DNA of 64,000 nt, taken from contig NZ_CP128185.1 of NCBI RefSeq assembly GCF_030316135.1, positions 248,001 through 312,000 of the forward strand, given 5' to 3'. The first letter of the stretch is position 1, and each line of letters starts with the position of its first letter. This document shows, piece by piece, positions 29,842 to 39,911 of the stretch. The translations under genes and the position numbers were made by a program. Source of the stretch: Aliiglaciecola sp. LCG003. Its GTDB lineage: Bacteria > Pseudomonadota > Gammaproteobacteria > Enterobacterales > Alteromonadaceae. The notes below the pieces were generated by a model that was not told the DNA's origin, did not search any database, and saw only the letters and a program-made list of their open reading frames with translations.

Positions 29842-31407
29842 CTACCACCAGGTAGCGTATAGCGCGACCACAATGATAATCACGCCCACTGTTGCAATGT
29901 TAAAATTGCTTGGGGTTTTAAAGCTTACGTCATTAAGCTCAACGCTTTTGTTGTTTTCTTTAATATCAGGTTTTACCAGCGACACCGCTACGCAAAGTAC
30001 AAGACACATTAGAAATACCAAGCCTACGCGATCAATAAAAGGTAGTTCTGGCCAATACAGTTTCAATATAAGTGAAAATATTGCAGATCCCATCGCACTG
30101 GCTAGCGCACCAGGCGAACTAGCTTTGGGCCAAAACATTCCTGCCAGAAAAATCACTACAATACCGGGTGTAAAGAACCCTGTAAATTCCTGAATGTATT
30201 GGAAAGCCTGGTCAAATTTGCCCAGCAGAGGTTCGGCAACCACAATCGCTACTATTAATGAGGTGACTGCGACAATTCGGCCTACAAACACATAATGTTG
30301 TTGAGTTTTAGCGGGCTTGAACTTGCTGTACAAATCCATGGTAAAAATCGTCGAGATACTATTGGTCATTGATGCCAGTGATGAAACAATTGCAGCAACT
30401 AAAGCTGCAAACACCAGGCCTTTAATGCCTACCGGCATCAGTGACATCATTGAAGGGTAAGCCTGATCCGGCGCACTCAAAGAGGGGAACAACGCAATTG
30501 CGCATATGCCTGGCAGCACCACTATTATAGGCATCAACAGCTTGATATAAGCAGCAAACGCAATACCTTTTTGTGCTTCATTTAAATTCTTAGCAGCGAG
30601 CGCTCGTTGAATTATATACTGATTAAAACCCCAGTAACTGATGTTCATGATCCACATACCGCCTACCAATACTGATATGCCGGGCAGACTGGCGTAATGT
30701 TTGTTATCTGGTGACAGGATCATATCAAATTTATCAGGTAATTCTGTGGTCAAAACAAAGAAGCCAGCAATTGCACCTTCACCATTTGATACCGCATCAA
30801 GCCCCATATAACTAAGTAACAGTCCGCCCAAAATAAGCAAAACCACCTGAATAATATCCGTAAGGGCTACCGCTTTAAGACCGCCATAAAGCGAATACGC
30901 AACAGAGAATAAGGCCAAAAATATCATGCCAGTGAACAGGTCAACTCCCGACACGGTCTGAATGGCCAGACTCCCTAACCATAACACCGCAGTCAGGTTG
31001 ACAAAAATGTAGACCGCAATCCAAAATAGGGCAAGTGTGATTTTAACACTCGTGTTAAATCGCTGCTCCAAGTATTGGGGCATGGTATATATTTCATTTT
31101 TCAAAAAAATAGGCAGCATGTACTTACCAACGATAATCAGCGTAATAGCTGCCATCCATTCATAGGAGGCAATTGCCATTCCGATCGCATAACCCGACCC
31201 CGACATACCTATAATTTGTTCCGCCGAAATATTGGCTGCGATCAGTGAAGCACCAATTGCCCACCAGGGAAGCGACTTGCCTGCCAAAAAGTAGTCTTTA
31301 GTGTTTTGGCCTTCTTTTTTATCATGACGGGAAACCCATAACGCAAGCGCAATCAAACCTGCTACGTACACTGCAAATACCGCAATATCTAAAGCTGCTA
31401 ATTTCAT
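29842..31407 (-). CDS. SGLT-type sodium:sugar symporter (SSS family)
   Basis: Inner-membrane Na+/solute symporter, 521 aa, about 14 membrane segments. It closely follows Vibrio vSGLT: DYFLAGKSLPWWAIGASLIA, NISAEQIIGMSGSGYAIG, YWGFNQYIIQRALAAK and FAALVAAIVSSLASMTNS with the Na2-site serines. vSGLT carries galactose and glucose; here the cargo could be a sugar released by the adjacent GH78 or GH3 enzymes. GGGAAA precedes the ATG. A TGATTGA element 137 bases upstream suggests control by the locus regulator. Confidence 0.9.
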   Translation of the reverse strand: MKLAALDIAVFAVYVAGLIALALWVSRHDKKEGQNTKDYFLAGKSLPWWAIGASLIAANISAEQIIGMSGSGYAIGMAIASYEWMAAITLIIVGKYMLPIFLKNEIYTMPQYLEQRFNTSVKITLALFWIAVYIFVNLTAVLWLGSLAIQTVSGVDLFTGMIFLALFSVAYSLYGGLKAVALTDIIQVVLLILGGLLLSYMGLDAVSNGEGAIAGFFVLTTELPDKFDMILSPDNKHYASLPGISVLVGGMWIMNISYWGFNQYIIQRALAAKNLNEAQKGIAFAAYIKLLMPIIVVLPGICAIALFPSLSAPDQAYPSMMSLMPVGIKGLVFAALVAAIVSSLASMTNSISTIFTMDLYSKFKPAKTQQHYVFVGRIVAVTSLIVAIVVAEPLLGKFDQAFQYIQEFTGFFTPGIVVIFLAGMFWPKASSPGALASAMGSAIFSLILKLYWPELPFIDRVGLVFLMCLVLCVAVSLVKPDIKENNKSVELNDVSFKTPSNFNIATVGVIIIVVALYATWW

Positions 31408-31750
31408 GAATTTCCCATTGTTAAACTTTTTTAAAAGACAAAAATTTGCATCTGGTTTGACACCACTGATGTCTTATTCTTCTCGACCTGAATGTCGTTT
31501 TCAAAAAGTGTGTTTTTAGTCTGCAGTTTTGTTTTAGACCATGTCAATCAATAAAAGTGGTACTCACCTGGTGGTGTCTCTCAAGTGATTTTGCGTACCT
31601 AACTCCTAACACAGAGAACGGAATTTTTGTGGTAACCAATCTATATTTAGCAGCGCAGTCAATGCCGGTCGCTGCAGGTCGACACCGCAACTGCCCATTC
31701 ATGGTGATTTACTTGTTTTTACTATTTGATAGTTGCCTAAAACATTAAAT
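31408..31750. promoter_or_regulatory. Upstream region of the SGLT-type symporter
   Basis: Interval between the rhamnosidase 3' hairpin and the symporter start, with no credible gene. TGTCAATCA at 31542-31550 (reverse complement TGATTGACA) matches the repeated element upstream of other rhamnose units, but only one half-site is clear here. Confidence 0.45.
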
Positions 31751-31769
31751 CGCGACATATTTTGTCGCG
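31751..31769 (-). terminator. Hairpin terminator after rhamnosidase gene
   Basis: CGCGACA and TGTCGCG form a 7-bp stem around a 5-base loop, 9 bases beyond the rhamnosidase stop. On the minus strand ATTTAATGTTTT follows. Confidence 0.65.
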
Positions 31770-31777
31770 CATGTTAA

Positions 31778-34700
31778 TTAATGAGGCAAATCACTGATGA
31801 ACCGGTAGTGGCCAGATTGCAACTGCATGCTGACCACACCAGCTTTTTCGGCTATCTCGGACACCCCTTTGCTGTCAGCTAAGCTGTCTCCACCTTCAGT
31901 GATAGTGCTGGCATTAGCAGCAGGTAAATACAAGGTTGCACTGGTGTTAGCGGGCACAGTGGCCTCATAGTGCAATTTGTTGCCTGCAATTGACCAGTGA
32001 CTTTCAATTTTACCGTAGGCAGAGTCGTAAAATGCTTTTACGTTATCAATACCACCGTCACCATCAATTTGTGGCTTAAGAAAAAAGGTTTTATAGCCAG
32101 GCGCATCACGTTGAATACCGGCTGAATAGCCCATCATCCATTGCCCAACGGCGCCAAACGAATAATGATTAAACGAATTCATACCGTTGTTTCCGCCAAA
32201 GCCATTTTCCTCAGTATACCCATTTAACCGCTCCCATATGGTGGTAGCCCCTTGCGTAACTGAGTACAACCATGACGGATAGCTTTCATTCTGAATTAAC
32301 TTGTAAGCCGTAGCACTAAAACTATTTTCGCTTAACGCATCGGCGATCCAAGCTGTACCAATAAAACCTGTCATCAATGAATATTCGTTGAGCTTAGTGC
32401 CACTATCATCTAGGTTTGTCCGCGCAACGGTGGTTTTTAAATTGTTGGCCATCTGTGTTTTATATTTTTGGTCAAAAGCACCTAGGGCTAAACCTACAGC
32501 ATATGACGTTTGTGTATCGGCCACCTTATACTCGGGGGCTTTCTCAGAGGGGGCAAACACACTGCCGTAGGTCACCAGACCAATGGTCTTGCCGTCCTGG
32601 GAGACAAAGGTATTATTGAAAAATGCTTTGCGCTCTTTATAGCGAATTTTGTAACCAGCCGCGTCTTCGATTTCACCCAGAATATCGGCTACCTTCGCCA
32701 TAATATCTAGGGTATAAATATGGTAAGCCGTGGCCAAGAAAGCGGAACCGAGCTGCTGATTCTGTGGCCCTAACCAGTCACCTAACCCAGCGTCATTGGT
32801 TATACCTGTTTTGGGATCAATAGTCGTATCCAAATACGCCATGTATGCCGCCATAGCTGAGTAATGCTCTTTAAGTAGACCAAGATCACCAAACTGCCAA
32901 TACGCTTCCCAGGGTAGGGTTATGCCTGCACTGCCCCATAAAATCCCACCGAATCCACCACCGACCGGGGCGATATCGGCAAAGCGACCATTAGTCGCCT
33001 GAGTGTCTCGCATGGCTTGTAGATGTCTGCGCAAGAACTGTGAAGAATCACTCACATAGGTGGCTGTGCGACCAAAAACATTAATATCGCCGGACCATCC
33101 CATACGCTCATTACGTTGCGGACAATCGGTGGGTACAGATAAAAAGTTATCGACGTTTGACCAAACCAAATTTGACCACAGCTTATTCACTTTGCTGTTT
33201 GATGTCTCATAGCCGGCGGTTAACTCCGTTATGGAGCTAATCGCTATGCCTTCGACAGCTTCTAAAGGTAAGGCCTTATTTATGCCTGTTATCTCAATAT
33301 ATTGAAATCCATGGGAGGTAAAACGCGGCTGATATTGTTGTTTCCCTTCTTTCATGATGTAAATATCTTGGCTTAATGCGGCACGATAGTTTTCTGTCAT
33401 GATCATGCCAACATTAGGGCCAGAATCAGGTAAATCCGGATATAACATTTCAGCAAAACGTAAGGTAATAACTTGCCCTTCTTTACCTTGAGCGAAGTCA
33501 ATACGAGGCACACCAACAATATTTTGCCCTAAGTCATAAACAAATACACCGGGTCGAACTTCTTGCACACTTTGCGCAGTTAAGACTTTAAATACCGATG
33601 CTGGCTGGCCGATCTGCCCCACGAGTTGCATATCGTCATAGTTCAGATGTTGCGCTTTGCGACTCATATTAGGCTTAGCGCCTTGTGTGGCTGAACCTTT
33701 CAGTGTTACTACCTCAGCTTGTTGCCAACCTGTAGCGACAAAACCTGCTTCACTCCAACCGCTCAACGATTGCTCCTTTCTGGCATCATACACCTCCCCC
33801 ATTGCCAAACTGCCATAGGATGTTGGCCCGTCGTTGAAAAACTGCCAGTGTTTATCATCTGTCGTAAATACTTCCTGGGTTCCATCCTGGTAACTCACCA
33901 CCAGTTTGGCCAGTAAGGATTGTCTGTCACCAAAACTGTTCCAGGTATTGCCAAAGCTCATCAAACCACTCCACCACCCCTCGGCTAACAAAGCTCCCAT
34001 GGCATTTTCGCCAGATTTTATTGATGATGACACGTCATAGGTTTGATACAGATGGGTCAAGTTATATTGGGTTAGTCCGGGATTATAATAATCATTGCTG
34101 ATCCGTTGACCGTTAATGTAAAACTCGTAAATGCCTCTGGCCGTGACATAAAGCCTGGCTTTGGCAATGTTTTTATCTGCCAATTTAAATTCAGAGCGCA
34201 ACATGGGCATAGCATGTTGACTCGGATCGGCCACTATAAAAGCCCCTGATGTTTCACCCGCTAATACATAACTTCCGTTTTTTATGCTGAAATATTTTTC
34301 ATCTAAATGCTCAATAAATATGCCTGTATAAGGTGCAGCGAGGTCCTCGCTAAACAAGGACGCTTTAGGCTGGTGAATATTGTTAATTTGCAGATTTTTA
34401 AAATTGGCAACTTGACGAGCATTGACTGAAAAGCCAATCTGATTAAGCATGCCATAGGTCAGAACATCATGATTTACGCCAGCTGGATTGAGCGTTACTT
34501 TAGCGCCTCTAACTAAAGGTGGAAACATCACGTCTAACCCTGATGATTTGGTGGCATCGAGATAAAAGTCGCTGTTATGATCAAGCTGAACAGTGAGTGT
34601 GCCGTATTCATTATGAATGAGCAGATGATGAAAATCATGTTTGTTGCTGTTATTAATAACCGACGTGTTGATTTTGAACTGGGCAACAGGTTTATTGGCA

Positions 34701-35506
34701 GTATCACTTAGGGTGTAACCTGCGCGGTAGAAATTTAACAGCGCGTGACCATCGGCGTTTTCTAAGCCTGTTATGTCAATCTCTACTTTAAAATAGCTTT
34801 CATTCAGCTCGTTTTGAACTTGATAGATATTTTTATATTTATCTAAAAAGCGTGGATCATTGGCGGCTAAGATGATTGCAGCGCGCTCGCTTCCTGTTGC
34901 AATACTCATTTCAACGGCTAGATCATACAAGGGTAAATAGTCCGCATATAACGGCAGTGAGTCATTACCACCGCCAATCCACTCCGCGGTGTCCCAGGCA
35001 CCGATGTCACTATTCATCAAGCCGGTTTCAAACCAAGAGCTTGCTTGTGATACGTTCTCATTTTGATCCCAAACGGATACAGACCAACGATATTTGGTGC
35101 TCGGTTTTAGCGGCTTACCTGCATAGGTGATGTGTAATGAACTGGCATCAGTAATCTTACTGCTATCCCATGCGATGTCGCCTCGTTCATCCTCAACAAC
35201 AACCCGATAGGCTTGTTGTTTTTGACCCCGGGCCTGATGTTGAGTAGCCATTTGCCAGCTGAAACGAGGCAGTACAACGTCAATTCCCATAGGCGTCTGG
35301 CGATATTCCACTTCGAGACTAGTGGGTGACGTATTGCCATAATGCCCAACCACTTTCTCTGATTGTGCTTCACTATAAGCACTAACAAACAATATTAAAA
35401 CAAAGGAAAACCTGCTAAAAAATATACGCTGGAGTCGTTTTTTAATGACATGGTCAAACAAGCGAGTGATGTGAGCCTGCGTTGGAGTCATAGATGTGTA
35501 AGTCAT
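31778..35506 (-). CDS. Alpha-L-rhamnosidase, GH78
   Basis: Hydrolyses terminal alpha-L-rhamnose from glycosides or polysaccharides. The 1242-aa protein has a late signal-like hydrophobic segment (about residues 31-48, FSFVLILFVSAYSEAQ) after a basic stretch, so the true start may be internal. GH78 features follow: an N-terminal beta domain (LPRFSWQMATQ), a carbohydrate-binding-like domain (RLYVTARGIYEFYINGQRIS), and the alpha/alpha-barrel with DCPQRNERMGWSGDINVFGR and GRFADIAPVGGGFGG. A C-terminal beta domain includes NSFNHYSFGAVGQWMMGYSA. It is divergent from the TonB-dependent receptor across a 767-base regulatory region. Periplasmic or outer-surface action is inferred. Confidence 0.92.
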   Translation of the reverse strand: MTYTSMTPTQAHITRLFDHVIKKRLQRIFFSRFSFVLILFVSAYSEAQSEKVVGHYGNTSPTSLEVEYRQTPMGIDVVLPRFSWQMATQHQARGQKQQAYRVVVEDERGDIAWDSSKITDASSLHITYAGKPLKPSTKYRWSVSVWDQNENVSQASSWFETGLMNSDIGAWDTAEWIGGGNDSLPLYADYLPLYDLAVEMSIATGSERAAIILAANDPRFLDKYKNIYQVQNELNESYFKVEIDITGLENADGHALLNFYRAGYTLSDTANKPVAQFKINTSVINNSNKHDFHHLLIHNEYGTLTVQLDHNSDFYLDATKSSGLDVMFPPLVRGAKVTLNPAGVNHDVLTYGMLNQIGFSVNARQVANFKNLQINNIHQPKASLFSEDLAAPYTGIFIEHLDEKYFSIKNGSYVLAGETSGAFIVADPSQHAMPMLRSEFKLADKNIAKARLYVTARGIYEFYINGQRISNDYYNPGLTQYNLTHLYQTYDVSSSIKSGENAMGALLAEGWWSGLMSFGNTWNSFGDRQSLLAKLVVSYQDGTQEVFTTDDKHWQFFNDGPTSYGSLAMGEVYDARKEQSLSGWSEAGFVATGWQQAEVVTLKGSATQGAKPNMSRKAQHLNYDDMQLVGQIGQPASVFKVLTAQSVQEVRPGVFVYDLGQNIVGVPRIDFAQGKEGQVITLRFAEMLYPDLPDSGPNVGMIMTENYRAALSQDIYIMKEGKQQYQPRFTSHGFQYIEITGINKALPLEAVEGIAISSITELTAGYETSNSKVNKLWSNLVWSNVDNFLSVPTDCPQRNERMGWSGDINVFGRTATYVSDSSQFLRRHLQAMRDTQATNGRFADIAPVGGGFGGILWGSAGITLPWEAYWQFGDLGLLKEHYSAMAAYMAYLDTTIDPKTGITNDAGLGDWLGPQNQQLGSAFLATAYHIYTLDIMAKVADILGEIEDAAGYKIRYKERKAFFNNTFVSQDGKTIGLVTYGSVFAPSEKAPEYKVADTQTSYAVGLALGAFDQKYKTQMANNLKTTVARTNLDDSGTKLNEYSLMTGFIGTAWIADALSENSFSATAYKLIQNESYPSWLYSVTQGATTIWERLNGYTEENGFGGNNGMNSFNHYSFGAVGQWMMGYSAGIQRDAPGYKTFFLKPQIDGDGGIDNVKAFYDSAYGKIESHWSIAGNKLHYEATVPANTSATLYLPAANASTITEGGDSLADSKGVSEIAEKAGVVSMQLQSGHYRFISDLPH

Positions 35507-35567
35507 AATACGCTCATCAAAATGGGTTAAAGGAAATAAGTTAATAAAAGGTTAACTATATAACAAC

Positions 35568-35594
35568 TGATTGAAAATGCAATATAATGATTGA
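35568..35594. promoter_or_regulatory. Candidate DeoR operator, rhamnosidase side
   Basis: Three direct repeats on an exact 10-base period: TGATTG at 35568, a degenerate TGCAAT at 35578 and TGATTG at 35588. It sits 62-88 bases before the rhamnosidase start. The same phased element occurs upstream of other genes of the locus. Confidence 0.55.
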
Positions 35595-36034
35595 TTAAGA
35601 TTATTTATATGAGCATTGCATTAAACAATAAGAGTGAGTACTGAAATAAAGAGCTCCATCTTTATCAACTTAGAATTGGTTTTTTGTACTCAAGTCAGGG
35701 TGAACAACGTATTAGCCCCCCTTTCCCACCATTTTTTGCTCTCCAACTGCGCACCTTTACGCAGATATACTGCCCACGGGCAGTTTACTGAATTTAAGGG
35801 TATGACTTATACTGCTCAGTTTTAATTGAATTAAAAATCAGGGCTATGGGCAATAAAACTGGACTTTTATTTACACCAATCAGCCATTGAAAATCAGCTT
35901 TTTATTTTTCATTTACTTGATTTATAAGTATATTCCCACAAGAAGATACACACATTCGTCGTATGTTTATTACTTCTATGTACTTTCGATTGTTAATGAG
36001 ATAAATATTTTTTGTTGACACGACTTAACATAAA

Positions 36035-36060
36035 TGATTGAATTTGACATGTTTTGACCA
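36035..36060. promoter_or_regulatory. Candidate DeoR operator, TonB-dependent receptor side
   Basis: TGATTG at 36035, TGACAT at 36045 and TGACCA at 36055 form a 10-base-phased direct repeat. The stretch TGATTGAATTTGACATG closely resembles the element before the aldolase gene. Confidence 0.5.
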
Positions 36061-36273
36061 TCAGTGCTTTCCAACTTAGCTATGTAAATAAAAAGATAAT
36101 AGTCAATTTGGATGGTGCCCGGAACAGGTTGTTAGGATTATCCATATCTTACTGTTTTTATTTTTTATCATATATAACAACAAGTTAAAAGCTCAATGCT
36201 GGTTTGCTGCCATGCAACGAATATTAACTGAAGTGATTTGCTAGTAACACTTAATCCACTTGAGGAATAACAC

Positions 36274-38928
36274 ATGATGTCACACACAGGCCAAAGCAGT
36301 AATTTGCATAAAAAATTCAACCTTTCTTTATTGGCAATTACCCTGTCAACACTGTGCAACACCAATGCATTTGCTCAGGAAGAAGTAAATAATTCTCAGC
36401 AAGATGTTGAAGTCATTGAAGTGACAGGCGTAACAACAGGTACTCTCCTTAGAGGCACCACACCTGTAGGGACCAACGTCATTGGCTTTAGCAAAGATGA
36501 CATCGATGTGATTGGCGTATCAGATAGCAATGAGCTACTGGCGCAGATCCCACAAGTTTCAAGCACTTTTAATAGTCGCCCCACTATGGCTACCGATATT
36601 GGTCGAGGTATGCCCATGCCAAAATTAAGAAACATTGGTGTTAGCGGAGCAAGTACAACACTGGTGTTATTAAACGGAATGCGTATGCCTGGTTCTGGCA
36701 TTATCCAAACGGTACCCAATGCTGCAGCCATTCCGCCAGGTGCGATAAGTAATCTTGAGATAGTGCTTGATGGCGGATCATCTATCTATGGCTCTGATGC
36801 GATAGCGGGTGTTATCAACTTTATTACTAAGAAAGATTATGAAGGCACTGAAATCAGTATTGAAGGCGGATTTGGTGACAGCTTCGGCTCCTCAAGCTTT
36901 AATTTAACCAGCGGTACCAGTTGGGGTTCAGGCTCGGGCATGGTGTCGCTATACCATACGCAAAATGATGCGGTGATGGGCAAAGATCGTGACTTCATCA
37001 CAGCTGATAATAGCGCTCAAGGGGGGGGGGATTTTCGCAGTCGGTTGTGCTCTCCTGGTAACATCACAGTGGATGGCACAAGTTACCAAATGCAATCGTT
37101 AACTCAAGGGGCCAACTTGTGTGATCCTAACGACGGCATTTCTTATGTGCCTAAGGAAGATAAATCTACTATTTATCTTTCACTTGAACAGGAATTATCA
37201 GACCGCGTACTGCTCAATGTACTGACTTATTATAGTGAGTGGTCTGTTGATATTACTGGCGATGCCACCAATGCCCTGACTGATATTGGCGCATCTGGCA
37301 CAATCACTTCTTCAAACCCTTATTATCAACCGGTTGGCAACGAAACGTCACAACTCGTAGAGTTTGATATGTCAGATATTGCTGGAGCAGGCGCGAAAAA
37401 TGGCAGTGACTTTGACGCTTTGGCCTTTATGCCTGAGTTAACCGTAGAATTACCCAATGACTGGCGACTAAGAGCGGCCTATGGTTATGGAAGGGCTAAT
37501 ACTCAAGGCGTTGAACGAGGAATTAACAGTGGTGCTTTGACAACGGCATTGGCGGGTACCGATACGTCAACAGCCCTAAATCCTTACGATGTTACCCAAA
37601 GCAACGCTGCAGTTACTGACAACATACTTGCCTATTACGGCACCTATGGTGATGCAACGCAGAGCCATCACCAGTTGCGAATGACGGTTGATGGCACCGC
37701 CTTTAGCGTACCGGCCGGCGATGTCATGCTCGCAGTGGGTGCAGAGTACTTTAAACAAGATTACGAAGTCGCCTTTGGTGGTGGCCCGGTCGATGCCCTT
37801 AATCTGATAGAAACCTCAACTTCTCGTAACGTTAAATCTGCTTTTGGTGAAGTTGTTGTGCCACTCATGGACTCTGAACACGGCGTCATTAGTGTCACTG
37901 CATCAGGACGCTATGATAAATACAATGATGTTGGCGATACCTTTAATCCAAAATTGGGGATCGACTTTTCTCCCTATGAAGATCTCAGATTGCGTGCGCA
38001 GTGGGGAACCTCGTTCCAGGCACCCAGTTTAGCTGATACAGGCGCTGCGGTGGATACACGAGCGATTGTACTTCCTATCAGCCCATGGCGCGACGATAGC
38101 AGCCCAGCCAGTGATTTTGGTCGCGGTACTATACTGTTAGCTGGTGGAAGTGACGGACTTGAACCCGAAGAATCAGAATCTTATAGTGCGGGTTTTGACT
38201 GGACACCAGAATTTGTTGACGGACTAAAAGTCAGCATGACTTATTATAATGTGGACTATTCAAGTGCAATTAGTTTAGCTCCTTTCTATACCCCAAGTGT
38301 GTATTTCACCACGCCTGGCTATGCCAGCTTTTACACCATCAATCCCACGTTAGAACAGGCGCTGGATGCCACCGAAGGATTTAGAATTGACGGCGCGCCT
38401 GTTGAATCCTTGTATGAAAATGGTAATACCCCCTACATGATTGCCGATGCGCGCCGCTACAACCTGGCCGCAACCAAGCTGTCTGGCCTCGATTTTGATA
38501 TTAGTCAAAAATGGAAAACCAACTTTGGTAGCATCAATGCCGGGTTAAATGGCAGCTATACCCTTAAACGTGAGTCACAGCCGGTAAGTGGCGCTAAGAG
38601 CATTGACGAGCTTCAAGACGGCGAATTTGGTGACTACAACTTTGTGGCATATCTAGGTACGACTGTCGACAAATTTAGCGGCACTGTTCGTGTATTACAT
38701 AGCGATGGCTGGGAAAATGCGTCGGCAAAATTGGATTCACTCACCACAGTTAACCTGTTTGGTAGTTATAACCTAGGCGGCAATGATTATGTTGACGAAA
38801 CCTTGTTAACCGTCAACGTTGACAACGCCTTAGATGAAGACGCACCATATTTTAACGATGCCAATGGCTTTGCTGGTGGCTCAGTATTGGGCCGGGTATT
38901 TTATGTTGGCCTAAAAGTAAATTTGTAA
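36274..38928 (+). CDS. TonB-dependent outer-membrane receptor
   Basis: Outer-membrane beta-barrel that takes up a large substrate with energy from TonB-ExbBD. The 884-aa protein has a signal peptide ending NAFAQ, a TonB-box-like segment (EVIEVTG), a plug domain with LVLLNGMRMPG and LEIVLDGGSSIYGSDAIAGV, and a barrel ending in an aromatic strand (LGRVFYVGLKVNL). The context points to a rhamnose-containing oligosaccharide as cargo. A run of ten G at 37021-37030 (codons 250-253) could cause frameshifts by slippage. GAGGAA lies eight bases before the start. Confidence 0.92.
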   Translation: MMSHTGQSSNLHKKFNLSLLAITLSTLCNTNAFAQEEVNNSQQDVEVIEVTGVTTGTLLRGTTPVGTNVIGFSKDDIDVIGVSDSNELLAQIPQVSSTFNSRPTMATDIGRGMPMPKLRNIGVSGASTTLVLLNGMRMPGSGIIQTVPNAAAIPPGAISNLEIVLDGGSSIYGSDAIAGVINFITKKDYEGTEISIEGGFGDSFGSSSFNLTSGTSWGSGSGMVSLYHTQNDAVMGKDRDFITADNSAQGGGDFRSRLCSPGNITVDGTSYQMQSLTQGANLCDPNDGISYVPKEDKSTIYLSLEQELSDRVLLNVLTYYSEWSVDITGDATNALTDIGASGTITSSNPYYQPVGNETSQLVEFDMSDIAGAGAKNGSDFDALAFMPELTVELPNDWRLRAAYGYGRANTQGVERGINSGALTTALAGTDTSTALNPYDVTQSNAAVTDNILAYYGTYGDATQSHHQLRMTVDGTAFSVPAGDVMLAVGAEYFKQDYEVAFGGGPVDALNLIETSTSRNVKSAFGEVVVPLMDSEHGVISVTASGRYDKYNDVGDTFNPKLGIDFSPYEDLRLRAQWGTSFQAPSLADTGAAVDTRAIVLPISPWRDDSSPASDFGRGTILLAGGSDGLEPEESESYSAGFDWTPEFVDGLKVSMTYYNVDYSSAISLAPFYTPSVYFTTPGYASFYTINPTLEQALDATEGFRIDGAPVESLYENGNTPYMIADARRYNLAATKLSGLDFDISQKWKTNFGSINAGLNGSYTLKRESQPVSGAKSIDELQDGEFGDYNFVAYLGTTVDKFSGTVRVLHSDGWENASAKLDSLTTVNLFGSYNLGGNDYVDETLLTVNVDNALDEDAPYFNDANGFAGGSVLGRVFYVGLKVNL

Positions 38929-38970
38929 TAAAAAATGGGCGGTGGTGTGAGTCACTGCCCAACACAATTC

Positions 38971-39012
38971 ATCTGCAAGTATTCATATAAATCCGATACT
39001 TGCAGATTTTTT
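38971..39012 (+). terminator. Rho-independent terminator after the TonB-dependent receptor
   Basis: A perfect 12-bp stem (ATCTGCAAGTAT / ATACTTGCAGAT) with a 13-base loop, followed by TTTTTG. A weaker GGGCGGTG/CACTGCCC hairpin lies just upstream. Confidence 0.8.
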
Positions 39013-39837
39013 GTTTATACGCCAAAATTTTATATGAGGTAATAAAATTAACTACGCCACCTATGAGTGTGTCAGTTTAATAACGTTATGACATACGAGA
39101 CTGAGTTATAAAAAACCTAATGCCCTTTGACCTGTTTAGCCTTTTGTTTGTCGCGCCGACTGGGGTATTGCGCAGCCGCCATCCCAAGCATTTTCAATAA
39201 GCAGCACAAGTGATAGCGAACAGCACGGACGGCAAACCCACAAAGATACCGACAACCCCCACATGAAGCACCCGCCGATGCCAAGCCGCTTTAAGCCTGC
39301 TCCGTGAACGGGCACAATAAACTGGAGCATTGCTCTTGAACCTGTGGGTTTTGTTGGCTTTTCGGCTGGTGTGTGATGACGGCTTTGAGTATTGGTTTGT
39401 CGTAAACAAAAGGTCACGGCTCCGCTATGACCACGCAGGACAAGACAAGCAATCTGTGGCTTGACGAATTTTATGCCTGGATAAAAGCCATAGGTTTTCT
39501 CACCAGTACATAATTTCCCTGTGTCATGGTGCTTTGATTGTGCTCGAAGCGCCACTACGGTTACCTTTATGTCGATGACGGCATGGATAACACAGGGAGG
39601 GGGAATATTGGGTGACGTCAAGCAACTGATACACTGCCTGAATAAGAAAAACGCCGCGACAGATCAGAATCTGCCATACAATAGTCATCACTGCTACGAC
39701 TAAAATCTTTGTCCTCCATTGTCCTCTTATAACTATAAGTCCTTGTAGGAGATGAGCCAATATGAGTTAAAGATAGGTAGCTGCTATGGAATAATCGGCA
39801 AGTATGGCTGCTTTAATTTTGACGAGGCGTCAGCTAA
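39013..39837. other. Gene-free 0.8-kb interval, unusual composition
   Basis: No recognisable gene. The part at about 39120-39620 is noticeably richer in G+C than its surroundings. It has long open frames on the minus strand (for example 39136-39621) whose Cys/Trp/His-rich translation does not look like a folded protein. A 9-base inverted pair CCCTGTGTC...ACACAGGG spans about 39521-39599. It may be a dispersed non-coding repeat of marine gammaproteobacteria or a decayed insertion. Confidence 0.35.
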
Positions 39838-39867
39838 ACAAAAGGCCGGTAAAAACTGGCCTTTTGT
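39838..39867 (-). terminator. Hairpin after the GH3 gene
   Basis: ACAAAAGGCC pairs with GGCCTTTTGT around a 10-base loop, 45 bases beyond the GH3 stop. The T-rich arm lies at the 3' side on both strands. Confidence 0.65.
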
Positions 39868-39911
39868 CGAAGTGCTCTGGGTGCTGTTTGCCCACCTTAC
39901 CTATTAATAAT

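Larger units (their letters stand above)
35507..36273. promoter_or_regulatory. Divergent regulatory region, rhamnosidase / TonB-dependent receptor
   Basis: A 767-base AT-rich interval without a credible gene. It holds a TGATTGA repeat set near each of its two start codons and a palindrome ACTGCCCACGGGCAGT at 35769-35784. The GAGGAA ribosome site of the receptor lies at its right end. Confidence 0.6.

Noticed and set aside
31557-31748. 63-codon open frame upstream of the SGLT-type symporter
   Set aside because: No homology and it overlaps the probable regulatory region.
35634-35825. 63-codon open frame in the divergent rhamnosidase/receptor region
   Set aside because: Not conserved in appearance; overlaps the palindrome and an AT-rich promoter region.
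39136-39621. 161-codon open frame on the minus strand
   Set aside because: Cys/Trp/His-rich, no recognisable fold, no ribosome site, and other frames in the same stretch are equally open. Treated as non-coding.
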